From contig JAAVTG010000688.1 in the NCBI GenBank assembly GCA_011947345.1, positions 186,001 through 250,000 on the forward strand: a DNA stretch of 64,000 nucleotides. Direction: 5' to 3'. Shown in pieces: positions 24,001 through 35,103 of this stretch. How positions within the stretch are numbered: position 1 is the stretch's first letter; every line of letters starts with the position of its first letter. The position numbers were made by a program, and so were the translations under genes. Source of the DNA: Phytophthora quininea (Eukaryota > Oomycota > Peronosporomycetes > Peronosporales > Peronosporaceae). A model generated the notes under the pieces. That model saw nothing but the letters and a program-made list of their open reading frames with translations. It was not told the origin of the DNA and did no database searches.

Positions 24001-25079
24001 ATACTGGAACTGCTTGTTAGTACCGAGATCGAGTAGGAAGTCTGCTTCGTCACGATGCGGCGGACATTCAAAGCCCAGACTTTTGAAGTAGCTCAAAGCT
24101 TTTTCTCGCGGTCCGTTGTACATGATGCGACCCTTGTTCAAAATGATCACCGAGTCGAACAACGCGTAGACTTCAGGCGACGGCTGCAACAAGGAGATTG
24201 CGATGGTCTTTTGGAACTTCTTCGCGAGGCTTCGCTGCGTCAAGATAATGTCGAACGTCGCAGCGCTGTCCAAGCCTGTGCTGATCTCATCCATCATCAT
24301 CACGTACTTGTTGCCGAAGGCCATTTCTCCAGTCGTCACACGCTTCCGCTCTCCCCTGAAACACCACGGATCATGGCGTCCCCCACGACAGTATTCTCGC
24401 AATTGCTAAGCCCCAATTGCTTGGTCACGATCTCGGGATGGTGTTCATACATGGTCTGTGTTGCTTCCAGTGCTGCCTTGTTCTCCATATCGGTGCCATT
24501 GACGAAAAGCCCTACGATCTGTTGCGAGAGACCTCCGCTGCAAATGTGCGCAAACTCCAAGGTCTCTTTCACTGTTAGGCTTGGGTAATGCTTGTCACGC
24601 TGACTCACGTATGAGGCCAACTGCGGCAATTTGTTCTGCACTGCAGAAGCTGGCGCTCCATTGTACTGCACTTCGCCTTCAATCGTGACGCGTTTTTCCT
24701 CTGGAAACCGTCCGCTTAGAAGCTTGAGCAGTGATGACTTGCCAGACCCAGGCTGACCAAGGACGAGTGTGATCGTCCCCGGTCGGAGCACGCCACTGAC
24801 GTGGTGAAGGATTTGCTTCTTGACAACGCGCGTCTTGGCACTCATGCCGCGCAAACCTGCCATCAACTCGTTGGGGAGAGTTGGCAGAGCAGTTGTAGTT
24901 GCCGAATTGTCTTTCACCACAATGTCGGCCGAGATGGACACGTCCTTGAAGCGCACCTCCACTTTGGGAAAGTCCTTCCCCATTGCTGCTTCCATCCGGG
25001 CGGCTACGTGTTCGTGCATGGCAAGAACTCCGCCGGCCATCAAGTCCTTGGAGCCTCCGTAATCAGCGGCAGGAGTCAT
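21022..25079 (-). CDS. Full-size pleiotropic drug resistance (PDR/ABCG) ABC transporter, multiple frameshifts
   Basis: The protein of about 1350 residues has the order NBD1-TMD1-NBD2-TMD2. NBD1 has Walker A GQPGSGKSS, signature VSGGERKRVTTGE (broken by a missing G near 24355) and Walker B/D-loop MMMDEISTGLDSAA. NBD2 has Walker A GSSGAGKTT, the PDR-typical degenerate signature SSVEQMKRLTIGVEL and IFLDEPTSGLDARSA. TMD1 includes FYKQRRANFFRTASYVLSNS and NPMAW, TMD2 YYRERSAQTYNALWYF and the last loop with the PPGGSIPEGFKW motif. Members export xenobiotics, lipids or plant defence compounds at the plasma membrane. Breaks near 23812 (T run), 23220 (G run), 22520 (T run), 21911 (C run) and 21340-21360 are each repaired by one base. 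The start 25079 is the first ATG in frame. Confidence 0.93.
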
Positions 25080-25410
25080 CGGGACCCGTGAAGCTGCAAC
25101 GTGAGCAAGTCTTGGAGTCTTGAGCCGCAAATTGAAAAGTGAGTTGGATGAAGCTGGCGATCGTTAACGAAGGCGGCCCAATGCATCCGCCGCACCGACG
25201 AGAAGGCAACGAACGTCGTAAACACAGCCTCCCAGCTGAGGGTATGGTACGGCCAGAACGTCGTCAACTTTTCCTGAAGAAGCGCTATGAGTGCCACATG
25301 GTGAGACTCAGCCAGTCATGCTTACGAAATGAAGCACTGCGATCTGTTTTAGCGCAATCTACACAGCTCTGAGTCAAACTCCGAGATGTCGACCAGCAGA
25401 TTTGAACAAA

Positions 25411-26538
25411 ATGGAAAGCGACGACGCGGCTTTCTTAGCGTCCGTCGACGAATTCCTGCAAACTTCATGCGAGGAACTCGAGCTACCGTTGTCGTTAGAG
25501 AGCAAGGTGGATAATCTTTCCTTCGTTAAAGCTGTCAGGGTCCTAAAAGACCGACAGCGGCGACGTGCGCTGCGAGATCGACAGAAGGCTGAGCGGGAAA
25601 GGCTTACAAGCCAAGTGAAGGAATTGTCTGCACTGTTAGAGGCCATGAAGAAGCCCAAGACCATTGGTACCCAGCAGAATTTGCTCGCAAGTTGGAAGAC
25701 GATCGCGCGGTGGAACTTGGAAGCGCGACTGAGAGCAGAGAGCAAACGTCGCGTGCTGCGTGAGGCGGTCGAGTCCCGGGCAAAATTGATCCGTGAGCTC
25801 AACTCAACGATCACTAAAGGGGTGAGTTGCAACGAATTACTTGAGGACCACCCAACGAGCGGGACACTTAGCCTATTCGATTCATTCGACAAGGAGCTTA
25901 ATGCGGTTTATACCCGAGAGCTCGATGCTGTCTACGCACAAACGGACCAAATTCTCCTTGATTGTGAAGGAGATTCGGGCTTTGGGACGACTTGGAGGAA
26001 AGACGCTAGGAAGAGATACTTCGAATACGCGGACAAACGGGTACTGCCTACGGAATACCACCAGACTTGCCACATGCTGTGGCTGGCATCGCACAAGCTA
26101 GAGCATCAGGACAACCGAAAAGACTACGACGGGCTGGCCAACCCAGACAATACTATGGCTGTCAAGTTTCGTATTCGGACAGCATTAAAATCAGGACGAC
26201 AAGTATCAGTGACGCAACAAGCGGTGAGTCGTCGGTACGAAGAAAAGGATCGTATTGTCATCGTCTGGCGGTCGTTGGTGGAAGGCGAAGGCCGCTTTGA
26301 AGGAATGCACTACGACGAGACGGGGTGGCTAGTTGCCAAGCGCTCTAACGCCTCGACGAATTCGGGAACAGATCTCGGTATGTGTGTGCGCAACATTCCG
26401 ATGCACCTCGGAAAGGATTCATTGACGGTTGACCAGTTTACCGAAGTTGTTCTCGGCATGAAGTCCGACAGCTACGCAGAGATTGAGAGACTTGTCAAGA
26501 GTGTTTCATCCAGATCGGCAAACGCCGCGAGATGTTAG
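25411..26538 (+). CDS. M96-like / START-like protein with basic coiled-coil N terminus
   Basis: An unbroken frame of 375 residues from MESDDAAFLASVDEFLQ. Residues about 35-85 form a basic, bZIP-like coiled coil (KDRQRRRALRDRQKAERERL), followed by a START-like globular part with the block DRIVIVWRSLVEGEGRFEGM and the segment DETGWLVAKR. This architecture is typical of a large oomycete set often labelled M96 mating-specific-like proteins; their biochemical role is not known. I see no signal peptide. The family label rests on recognition of the layout and should be taken as moderate. Confidence 0.6.
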   Translation: MESDDAAFLASVDEFLQTSCEELELPLSLESKVDNLSFVKAVRVLKDRQRRRALRDRQKAERERLTSQVKELSALLEAMKKPKTIGTQQNLLASWKTIARWNLEARLRAESKRRVLREAVESRAKLIRELNSTITKGVSCNELLEDHPTSGTLSLFDSFDKELNAVYTRELDAVYAQTDQILLDCEGDSGFGTTWRKDARKRYFEYADKRVLPTEYHQTCHMLWLASHKLEHQDNRKDYDGLANPDNTMAVKFRIRTALKSGRQVSVTQQAVSRRYEEKDRIVIVWRSLVEGEGRFEGMHYDETGWLVAKRSNASTNSGTDLGMCVRNIPMHLGKDSLTVDQFTEVVLGMKSDSYAEIERLVKSVSSRSANAARC

Positions 26539-26855
26539 TTTTCATGGAATACAAAGCTTTGATTATCTGCGTTTTAACCTTTTTCCTTCTCAACGCAGGC
26601 TCCTACTCACTCGCCTCCTGGACGTTTCTACCTGCAATCACCTTCGAGAGAAACTCCATTTGTTAAGTAGTTTGCTGTTTTGGGCACCGTCTTCAGACTT
26701 TCGCGACTGAAAAGTATTGATGACTGCAGTACCGTTAAATGCATTGATCGCCTCTTCCAAATGCGCTTGGGGCTCGATCAGAATAGTCTCAAAATGTGCC
26801 TGGGGATTCGTCCACATATCTGGACTCCGCAAAGTCTTCCGATAGACGCAACTTG
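26539..26855. other. Intergenic region, possible decayed 3' part of the neighbour
   Basis: No complete gene. A minus-strand frame at 26638-26859 follows directly on the P-loop pseudogene and may be its decayed continuation, but it has no recognisable motif. Confidence 0.3.
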
Positions 26856-28086
26856 TCATTCAGGAACGAATTTACCGCTTTGACAGACTGGAACGATGCA
26901 AGCGAACGGGGTCAGATTATAAAACTTCTGTAGTTCCGGCAGTTCTGGCAACGTGAACAAGATTGACACACCTTTCCAAGCCGTCAGCGTCGATGATATA
27001 GCGTCAATTAGTCGAATAACATTCATATCTTGTTTAATATCGCAGACTTGATCAAAGCTCATTCTGTAAAAGGTATTGGTAGACCAGTTGTACTCATAAT
27101 ACACAGCGTCATGGTTCAGTACCAGTTTGAAATCCGGTAGCCTCACGCCGTCAGGCAAGAGACGGTGGATCAATTGAAACGCGATGTAGATGAGGAAGCG
27201 GCTTTTGCCGATTTCTGGATTACCCGTTACCACCAAACTCGCACCGCTCAATCCAAGATGCTTCTCGGTCTTCTTCATTAACTCGTCGAATATTGTGAGG
27301 TAGCACGCGCGTTCTGTGACGACTGGAAATCCCTTTTGAGTGAGCCATTGCCGGGAAGCCAACCATTCGGAGATACTTTACCCTGATAAGCATCTTTGAT
27401 CCAGTCCATTTTTTCGTGGCCTGCGACCAGCACCTTGAGCGTTTCAAGGTGGCCACGGCCTGCTGCATTCCGCAATCTCTTACCAAACGATCGATTAATT
27501 TCGTTGTCGTAGAGAAATCGAACTATCGCCCCGTATCCGTTCTTGGCGGCTTGGAGCATTGCTTCGTCCGAACACTTTTCCGGTCCATGTTCGTGAAAAA
27601 TCTCAGCGCTTCAAAGTGGTTAGAGGTGGCGGCTACGTCCATGGCTGTGGTCGTCCAACTGGCACGTACATGTTCGTGAAGATATTTTATCATATCAAGG
27701 CGTCCAAAATGTGCAGCCCACATCATTGCTTCAGTCGTGCAGCCTTCATGCAGCTACTTGATCCCCGAAAGACCTTTTGAGGCAGCGGGATCCATTGCAT
27801 AGGACGTGAATCGATCGCTAAAGTGCTTGTGGAACCATTTGACCATGTCAATATCCCCGCTACTAGCAGCCCACGCAGTAGCATTCGTCGAACACGGCCT
27901 TCGGCCATCCAGGCGACCAGCCTTCATCCACGTGAAAGCATGCAGATTTCCGCTTCTAGTATCTGCATTGACTGGTTCCTTCCACTCAGGTGTCGTTCGT
28001 GAAAACAAATACCCCAGACAGTCGATTGAACGCCTCGCTCGCAAGCCCGCAATAAAATATTTTAATCCTGAGACTCGACCAGACAT
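26856..28086 (-). pseudogene. Decayed ankyrin-repeat gene fused to a P-loop NTPase domain
   Basis: The minus strand carries ankyrin-like units of the type expanded in Phytophthora: AWAASSGDIDMVKWFHKH, MMWAAHFGRLDMIKYLHEH, MDVAATSNHFEALRFF and LRNAAGRGHLETLKVL. They lie in different frames (breaks near 27740 and 27530). They are followed, in another frame from about 27362, by a P-loop domain with Walker A VVTGNPEIGKSRFLIYIAFQ and ISSTLTAWKGVSILFT. That NTPase type is found in several oomycete effector-like proteins, including some of the Crinkler kind, but no LFLAK-type N terminus is present here. The number of breaks in a short span favours a relic over sequencing error alone. Confidence 0.6.
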
Positions 28087-28339
28087 CCTTCGATGAGGTT
28101 TGTCACGTGTGGCAGCGATTCACCTTGTTGAGGGAATGCTCGCGACAAACAAAGCGCGTCGTGGTGCGCAGCACCATGTCTCCTCGACAATTCGAATAGT
28201 GATAATGGCAAAATTCATTCCCATCAAACTAGTCAACTCTCTCTTGGCCAAAAACAAAGACGAACTCCAACGTCGTTACAGCTTTTGTGTCCCTTCATGT
28301 GCATTCCTGACTCGACCATGCCGTCTAAATTCCAGACAA

Positions 28340-31300
28340 ATGGACCCAGACCTCACTCAATTCCTCAACAGCGTCGAGTCCAGCGCTCGGAAGATCCTCA
28401 AGAAGCAGAACAAGAAGCAGCAGGAGCAGGCGACTCGCGACCGCGTCGCTCTCATCAAAGGGCTGACCCAGTCCGTCAATGCTCTAACCAATTCCAAACA
28501 AAATGTCGCCACTAGAGAAGAGCTCAAAGTCACCTACACGTCCAGCGGCTCGCTCATTATCTCGGCACCGTCGCAAATTCTCAGCAACCAGCAGCAATCA
28601 GCGAAAAGACCGCGATCCCCACTCGATCGGAAGACTCGAGCGAGTCACCTGAAGACGGAACGCTGCCGAAGTTCCCACCGGCTCGCTCACCGGTCCTTGC
28701 AGTCCCTCCTGGGAGTTTATACTCGCCGGTGAAGTTGCCAGCCATCGATCGAAAGCGGAAACTCGCAGCAGGTTCGAACGACACGCCTGGAAACCGATCA
28801 GCGTTGAAGCTGCTCGAGTCGCCACTGTACAAGTCTCTGATCAAGGCTCGAGCTGACCAAGGAGGCTTCGGCGTACCGAGCTCAACGCCACCCGGTCAGA
28901 AGCTCAAGAAGACGCTGCATGAAGTCGACAATGTAGCGCTGTTGCTACGCAAAATGGGACTACACGACCCAACAGGAGCGAACTCTCCAGCCCACCGACC
29001 CGACCACGCAGTCGACAAGCGAATGTGCAATGCCTGCTGGGCCAAACCGGACAAAATGACGGGCTGTGAGCACCACCCGCGCGTGTATCCTAACGGCAGG
29101 TCCGCCAAAAACATCGAGAACGACCCGTTGAAATTATTGACCAGCATGGAGTTGCAAGGCCCAACAAGTTGGCTTTCGGACGATTTGTTTGTGAAGTACC
29201 GGTCGGAACCGGACCGAGAGACGCTGTGGCTCGCCTTTGTAGAGCTCAAACGGCAGCAGCAAGAGATGGAAGCTCATGCGAATTCAAGAGCAGGACCGAC
29301 GCCAAAGGAGCAGGCCACTCTGGCAGTCATCCCCATCGTCACTCGACACCCCATTTCTGCGTTATTTTCCACGCTGCAAGACCTCGAAAACCTTCGCACA
29401 CAAGCAGAGACGCGTAAGAGGAACTTAACCAAGACGTTCATCTTCGACGTGAACCACATCTGGCTCACAAATCTTGACCACTTCAATCACCACTTCGCAA
29501 GACATTCCAGCAAACAGGATGGAGAAGTAGTCGACCCCGAAGGTAATTCACTAAGTGGTCGAAGAGACGAACAAGCGATTCGAGAAGGTTTCTCCCAGAT
29601 CCAGTCCATTTCCTCTGCCAGAGCGCTACAGAAGTCGGTATTTATTGGAGTCGGGTCTTCCAGTCAAGTACTTCGAAAATCTTCACAACCTGGGAATGCA
29701 ACACCGAGTACTCGACGACGGAAGCTCACTGCTGCAGATAAAATCGCTTTCAGACCGCTGAGTCTACTGGTTTGTGGCAAATGGGACTCTGACAGTCGAC
29801 CAAATGTACTTGACCGAGTCCCTGGAGTTACGTTAGTTGGAAAAGGACCCGTGCTTTGGTGGCGCTACGAGCCGGATCACGAGCATGTTGAAGATGAAGA
29901 CTTCGCTCCAGAATACACGAAAGTCGTCGCTCTCTTTGCCAGGAACAGCGCCTTATCATCGTCGAACTCCATCCTGGTCTCGCTCGTATTGGCGTTGGAT
30001 GCGCCGATCCTCTCGCCGCTTTGGTTCGCGTGGCATGTAGGCTCCAAAATGCCGCCGCCAGAGCTTGAGGCTGCTTTGAACACTCTAGCAGAAGCCGAGA
30101 CGGGATTTGGTCGAGTGATGGCGTTGGTCTCTGCATGTCGATCCAATTTACTGAGCACTCGATTGACGTCAATACTGGACGAGCTGCTTCCTGGCACAAT
30201 CGTGCTCTTCAACGACGCAGCTCAAGACGAGGACCACTGGTTGGAGTTAGCTGAGCCGTTTGGCCATCGACGAGACTGGACGGAGTTTAGCGACCGGCAC
30301 AACTTTCGCCAATGGTTCTTGCTGGCCGACGGTCTCACGTTACCACCGAAGTTCGTCGTCGAAGCTCAATACTGCAGTGTCACCACTGCTCACCCGAACG
30401 TCTCGGGAGTTTGCGGCCGATATTGCTGGCATGAGACGGACCCGGTGGGCAAGTTGCTGTGTCGACGACGATTGGAGAAGGACTTGCTGTATGTGATCCA
30501 GAACCACTTGACTAGCGGGTCGAACGATCCGACCTACTTCAGTGCTGTGATGGCTCACGAGGCGATGGTTGATGTGCTTGGGGCTCGGTTATCGAGCTAC
30601 TTGGCGGTGATCGCCGAACGTGAGGCCCGAGCAGCATACGAGAAGAAACTCCACGAGATTGAGCAAAAACTCGAAGTCGGTCGGCTGGCTTTGGAGGCGA
30701 AGCGACAGGAGCAGAAGCGATTAGAGCAAAAACTCGAAGCTGCCGCTGCAAAAGCCGAAGTTCGCAGCAAAGGAGGAATAAACAACGCTCTAGAGGAAGC
30801 GATCGCGGACGAATGGGCTCATAGACTGAAGACCTCGACTGTGTTGGAGCAGCAGGGCTTTTGGGAGCTGCGGGAGCTCACGTTGGATGAAAGCAGCGTC
30901 GTATTCTACCACTCGCTTAACTCGGAGCTGCCTGTGAGTCATCGCTTTAGTTGGGAACCGCCAGCAGAGTGGCAAAAGGAATCAGCCGACAAAGACGACG
31001 AGGAAGATGGCAAAGCTCTGTTAACGGAGCGAAGTACCGACTCATCGACGTCAAAATCCTCGGCTTTGTCGGCAACTCCTGAAGTCTCCTCCATTGCAGC
31101 CAAGCAGCGAGCTAATGAAGAAGCACAAGCCGAACTGACGAACGCTCTGCTGGAGGACGAACACTTTTGCAGAAGCTCAAAGCCAAGTTGGGCTTGTCGA
31201 CGCAGTCTCGGCCCAACTCGCGAGGGACAGCTCGCTCTCGCAGACGAAGTACGCACTTTTCAGTCGAGGAGGAACAAAACGTCGACTTCGACGCTGAGCG

Positions 31301-32218
31301 TCTCGACTTGGCGGATGAAATGGCCGCGTTGATGGACGAAGGGCTCGACCGATCCAAGTCGGCCATGGTGGCCGCCAAAATGGCCAAACTGGAGCTGCAG
31401 ATGGTGACAAGCTCAATTAAAGTGGCGAACCGCGGCGGCGAAGGCTGGAAGCGGCTCAAAGCGTCTCGACTACCACCGAATTTCGCTCGGAAAGTGTACG
31501 CGAAGCACACGGAAGGCCCGCGCTCGAGTTTCATTAACCAAACGAACCACGCGACCCCCGTGGGCATGCTCGACCCTGCCGACTGCTCGCCGTACGAGCC
31601 TCCGGAGTTCATTCCCGAGCTCCGAGCGCATTTCGTACCTCGCCCGTCCGCCGATTTGACCGAGAAGAAGCTGCAGTGGGCTGAATTCGAGAAGACCCGA
31701 AAGTTGCAGACTCCGAATGGCGTTCGACGAGGTGCAGTGGCCGAAACCGAACAGCCGACCGACGAAATGTTTGAGCAGGACCCGAGCGAGAAGAACGAGA
31801 CCAAGCAGCAACGAGAAGCCAAAGCGCTTCTCTGCGCTCGCAACAACAACCTGGAAGGGGTAAGTGCCATCAAAGTACTTGTCATTTTGCTGCTTATCTT
31901 ACAGATGTGTTTGCTGCAGTTGGAGTTGGCGCTGGACCAGGGCGTGGACGTCAACACTCGAGACAACTACGGCAACACTCTGTTCATCCTCGTGTGCCAG
32001 CAGGGCAACAAGCGGCTGGCCAAGTTCCTGCTGCGTCGACGAGCAGACATGAACCTGCAGAACCTCAACGGCAACACGGCGCTGCATTATCTGTACGCCT
32101 ACAAGCACACGGAGCTGGCCGAATACCTTAAGGAAAAGGAGCGAAGGACACGACCCAGAACGCGGCCGGTCTCACATGCTACGAAGGACTGAGCCAGGAG
32201 CAAGCAGATGCCATTTAA
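28340..32218 (+). CDS. Large coiled-coil protein with WW-like and ankyrin domains, one intron, frameshifts
   Basis: About 1270 residues from MDPDLTQFLNSVESSARK. In order: a charged N terminus with coiled coil; a Cys/His cluster (RMCNACWAKPDKMTGCEHH) that may bind zinc; a central region rich in helices; a long coiled coil (about residues 750-800, YEKKLHEIEQKLEVGRLALE); a WW-like segment (FWELRELTLDESSVVFYH, then FSWEPPAEW); and C-terminal ankyrin repeats (DNYGNTLFILVCQQGNKRLA, NLNGNTALHYLYAYKHTELA). A 60-nt intron (31860-31919, GTAAGT...CTGCAG) splits the ankyrin part. Frameshifts lie near 28600, near 31160 (T run) and near 32136 (A run); the last restores an end AGLTCYEGLS with a stop at 32216-32218. 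Function unknown, probably a scaffold. Confidence 0.65.
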
Positions 32219-32313
32219 TGTACAATCCTCAGAGAAACGAACAAAATAGGTCATGAATTGGGAAGCTCCGACAGTGGCGACGCATTTGCTCTGCTCTGGC
32301 GACGAAAACCTAG

Positions 32314-33390
32314 TTAGTACATGTCTCCTTCGAAGAGCAGCTCGTCCTCCTTCTTGCGGTAGATCTGGTCTCCCTCGTGGAGAGACACCTCGACCGACGA
32401 GGGGCCGATGGGACGCTGCAGTGCCACGGGCTGCTTCTCTCCTGCCGTGAGCGGCGTCATGATCTCCTCGTAGTCGTCCGTGGCCTCCTGCTCGCGCATC
32501 AACGCCGTCTGGCGAGCACGTTCGCGCACCTTGGCGCCGAAGTGGATGAGGCACATGAGCAGCGCCACGCCGCCGATGACGATGCCCGTGACGGCGGGGC
32601 CGCTAAGACGGACCGACTTCTTGGGGGACTTTGTGTACGTCTTGTAGGTTGTGTCCCAGTCGGACGAGAGGCCCGTGCGCGAGGTGCAGCACTCGAGATG
32701 CTCCTCCCAGACGGCGTTCGTGATGACGCAGCGTCCCGCCAGCCCCTCGCACTTCTCGGCCAGGTTCTTCCACGTGTACGATTTGGTCTTGGAGTAGGCC
32801 AGTTGGGAGGTCAGACAGCCACTGAGGATCATGGCCGTACCTTCCGGGTCTCCGTAGCAGCCGTGCTGGATCATCTTGGAGCCTTTGACGCTCTTGGTGT
32901 TGCTCGTGTAGCGGATACTCTGCTTGCCGACGGCCCAGAAGGTCTCGCAGTCGGTGGAGGCGAACAGAATGGCCGTCATCGAGTCTGAGAGGGGCTTCAG
33001 GGCGTTGTTGATGCGCCACTGCAGCGTGGGGCCGTACAGGAAGCCGCAGTTCTCGGCCGTGGCCGGAGACGCCTCCGAGGAGCAGCTGGGCTGCGTGGTG
33101 GCCGAGCTGGCGTAGCAGCAGCCGTTGCTCTGCACCTGCGTGTAGATGGAAGGCAGCGACGCCGTCTGCGTTGTGTTGCTGGCGTTGATCTTGGTGCCGT
33201 CGTAGCTCGTGGTGGGGGCGATGCACGTGTAGGGGCACGTGACGCAGCCGCCGTTCGTGTCGTAGTTGCTCCAGTCGTCCGTGTTGATCTCGATCACGTA
33301 GCCGGCCGACTGGTTGAAGTAGTTCTTGGCCTGCGCGGTCTGCAGGCTCAGGCCCAGCGCCAGCAGCGTCACGACGGATACGAGGCCCAT
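32314..33390 (-). CDS. Type I membrane protein with Cys-rich ectodomain
   Basis: An unbroken frame of 358 residues starting MGLVSVVTLLALGLSLQTAQ, a clear signal peptide. The ectodomain (about residues 22-270) has many cysteines (CVTCPYTC, GCCYASS, CGFLYGPTLQWRINN, ECCTSRTG) and N-glycosylation sites. A single membrane helix follows (VTGIVIGGVALLMCLIHFGA, about residues 277-297), then a cytosolic tail of about 60 residues with the sequence DDYEEIMTPL. I recognise no named family. A surface receptor or wall-associated protein is a reasonable inference. The upstream in-frame extension to 33621 lacks signal features and is left out. The gene is divergent from CesA3 across 1.7 kb. Confidence 0.75.
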   Translation of the reverse strand: MGLVSVVTLLALGLSLQTAQAKNYFNQSAGYVIEINTDDWSNYDTNGGCVTCPYTCIAPTTSYDGTKINASNTTQTASLPSIYTQVQSNGCCYASSATTQPSCSSEASPATAENCGFLYGPTLQWRINNALKPLSDSMTAILFASTDCETFWAVGKQSIRYTSNTKSVKGSKMIQHGCYGDPEGTAMILSGCLTSQLAYSKTKSYTWKNLAEKCEGLAGRCVITNAVWEEHLECCTSRTGLSSDWDTTYKTYTKSPKKSVRLSGPAVTGIVIGGVALLMCLIHFGAKVRERARQTALMREQEATDDYEEIMTPLTAGEKQPVALQRPIGPSSVEVSLHEGDQIYRKKEDELLFEGDMY

Positions 33391-35103
33391 TGCTTTTGCC
33401 GTTTGGTACACACACCACGGGTGTTGCGTGTGGTCTCTGTCTGTGGATCGAAGCTGAAGCCTGGTCGCGCTGTTCGCGCCGCCAAGAGAAAAATACAGAG
33501 TGGAGAGGGAGCCGAAAAGGCGGCGGTTTGGCCGGGAATATATTCCGCAGCCGCGTAAACTACGAGTCAGTGAACCGCTGCGACAGCCCCAACCGCGCGT
33601 AGCGCCGGGGCGGCGTTTCATCGATCGTCAGCCAAAATTTGGCCGTCCGAAAAAACGGATGCGAGTCGCTGCTTGGGAACAAGGCGGGCGGGCGGTGGGC
33701 GCATGCTGCAGTCGCGCCATGCTGCGAGGCCCACCACGTGCATTATCCAGCCCAGACTTGAGGCGCAGCGTGGGCTTCCGCTCGAGCAAGCGGCCGCGGT
33801 CGGCGACATACACACACATGCACCTTGTGCTGTTCGAAAGGCTGCTGCAGGCTGTGATGCACAGTGGATTTTTAACGCGACTGAATCCGCAGCTGAGTCA
33901 GGGCGCTCCATGACAGCAACGATATCAACTCGGTGTGGATCGCTGGCCGACGCCGCGCTTCCATGGGGTCGGTCGATCGCCGAGATCGCAGCTCGCTCGC
34001 TCGCTTCACGGCGGGACGCTGCAGCCCCGCCAGGCTTTAACAGCGCCGGTCGTCTCTACGCGGCAAGCTGTTGCCACGTCGAGCACGCACGAGTCGGGCG
34101 TCGCGGATATCCACAGCAAATTGATCCAGATGGGGAACCCCATCAAACCCCCAGTAGGTTGCCAAACTTTTGGAGGAGGAGAGAACCCATGTGTGCTGCT
34201 CTCTTCATGGGTGCAGCTATTGTATTCAAACCAAAACGATGACTGCAACCAGCAGCTCGGTTCGAGAGAGCAGTGTGCTCTTGTTCAGCCGCGCCGCCGC
34301 GCGAAATCCCAGGGGCTTTGTCGTCGCAGCGCCATCGGGCTTTGACTGCTGGCTGACACTTGGCGGTACGATCGCGGCGCACGCACGCGAACCATGCGGA
34401 AACCCAGTCTCTTCCGACGCTCTTGTCGTGTTGTGTGAGTGGGGGGCTCAGCCCAACGGTGACAGGCGGGGCAAAGGAGCAATAGAATGAGTAGACTAGC
34501 ACGGGTTTTAGAGCTGCAGCAGCGAGCATGAAAGGCAACAGGGGACGGACTGCAGCACTCCCGCCGCAAAGCAAGATGCTTTTGTTGCTGTTCGAGCCGT
34601 TTCGGCCACTTGCGCGGTTGGGTGGATTAGGCCTTGGATTAGATCGGTCGAACGGTGATTTTAGGTGTTCATACAGACCTTTCGACCAAAAACGGCCCGT
34701 TGGGCCAATGTAGCGCTGCCGACTGTGAACGCCGGGATGGCTTCACGAAAACAATGGCTACAGCAAATTAGCTCCCTCGTGGCAAAGAATTGTTGTTCTG
34801 GCGAGGAGCCAGCGCGCGCCTTTCTCTGTGAGCCGTTGCGCCCTTTCCCATGCTGTCATTTACGAAACGACAGGGCGGTAAACTACGCGCTCTCTGCGCT
34901 CCACTATGCCCCACACAATTGGCAGGGCTCGAAACACCCGCGCCGCCAGGGAGGAGAAAACTTGCGGCGACGCCCCAGCAGAGCTCATTTCTGGTTTTGT
35001 TTTCCGTCGGCAGCAGAGCTCGGCCCCGCTATCGACTAAGAAGGGGAGGCCTCAAACCACCACAGAACACACCGGGACTCGGTACACAGCAGCTCACCAG
35101 ACC
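33391..35103. other. Long intergenic region between divergent membrane-protein and CesA3 genes
   Basis: No convincing gene is seen; overlapping open frames on both strands reflect GC-rich stretches. The segment next to CesA3 contains a good oomycete initiator (34983-34998). It presumably holds both promoters. Confidence 0.45.
34983..34998 (+). promoter_or_regulatory. Oomycete initiator (Inr)-like element of CesA3
   Basis: GCTCATTTCTGGTTTT matches the published oomycete initiator consensus GCTCATTYYNCAWTTT except at the CA pair. It lies 106 bp upstream of the CesA3 start, a plausible transcription start region. Confidence 0.4.

Noticed and set aside
33391..33621. N-terminal extension of the type I membrane protein
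   Set aside because: The extension is basic and lacks family features; the ATG at 33390 is followed at once by a classic signal peptide.
34906..35103. In-frame N-terminal extension of CesA3
   Set aside because: Starting at 35104 gives 1141 residues and the correct numbering of known resistance positions; the extension lies just after the initiator and looks like a 5' leader.
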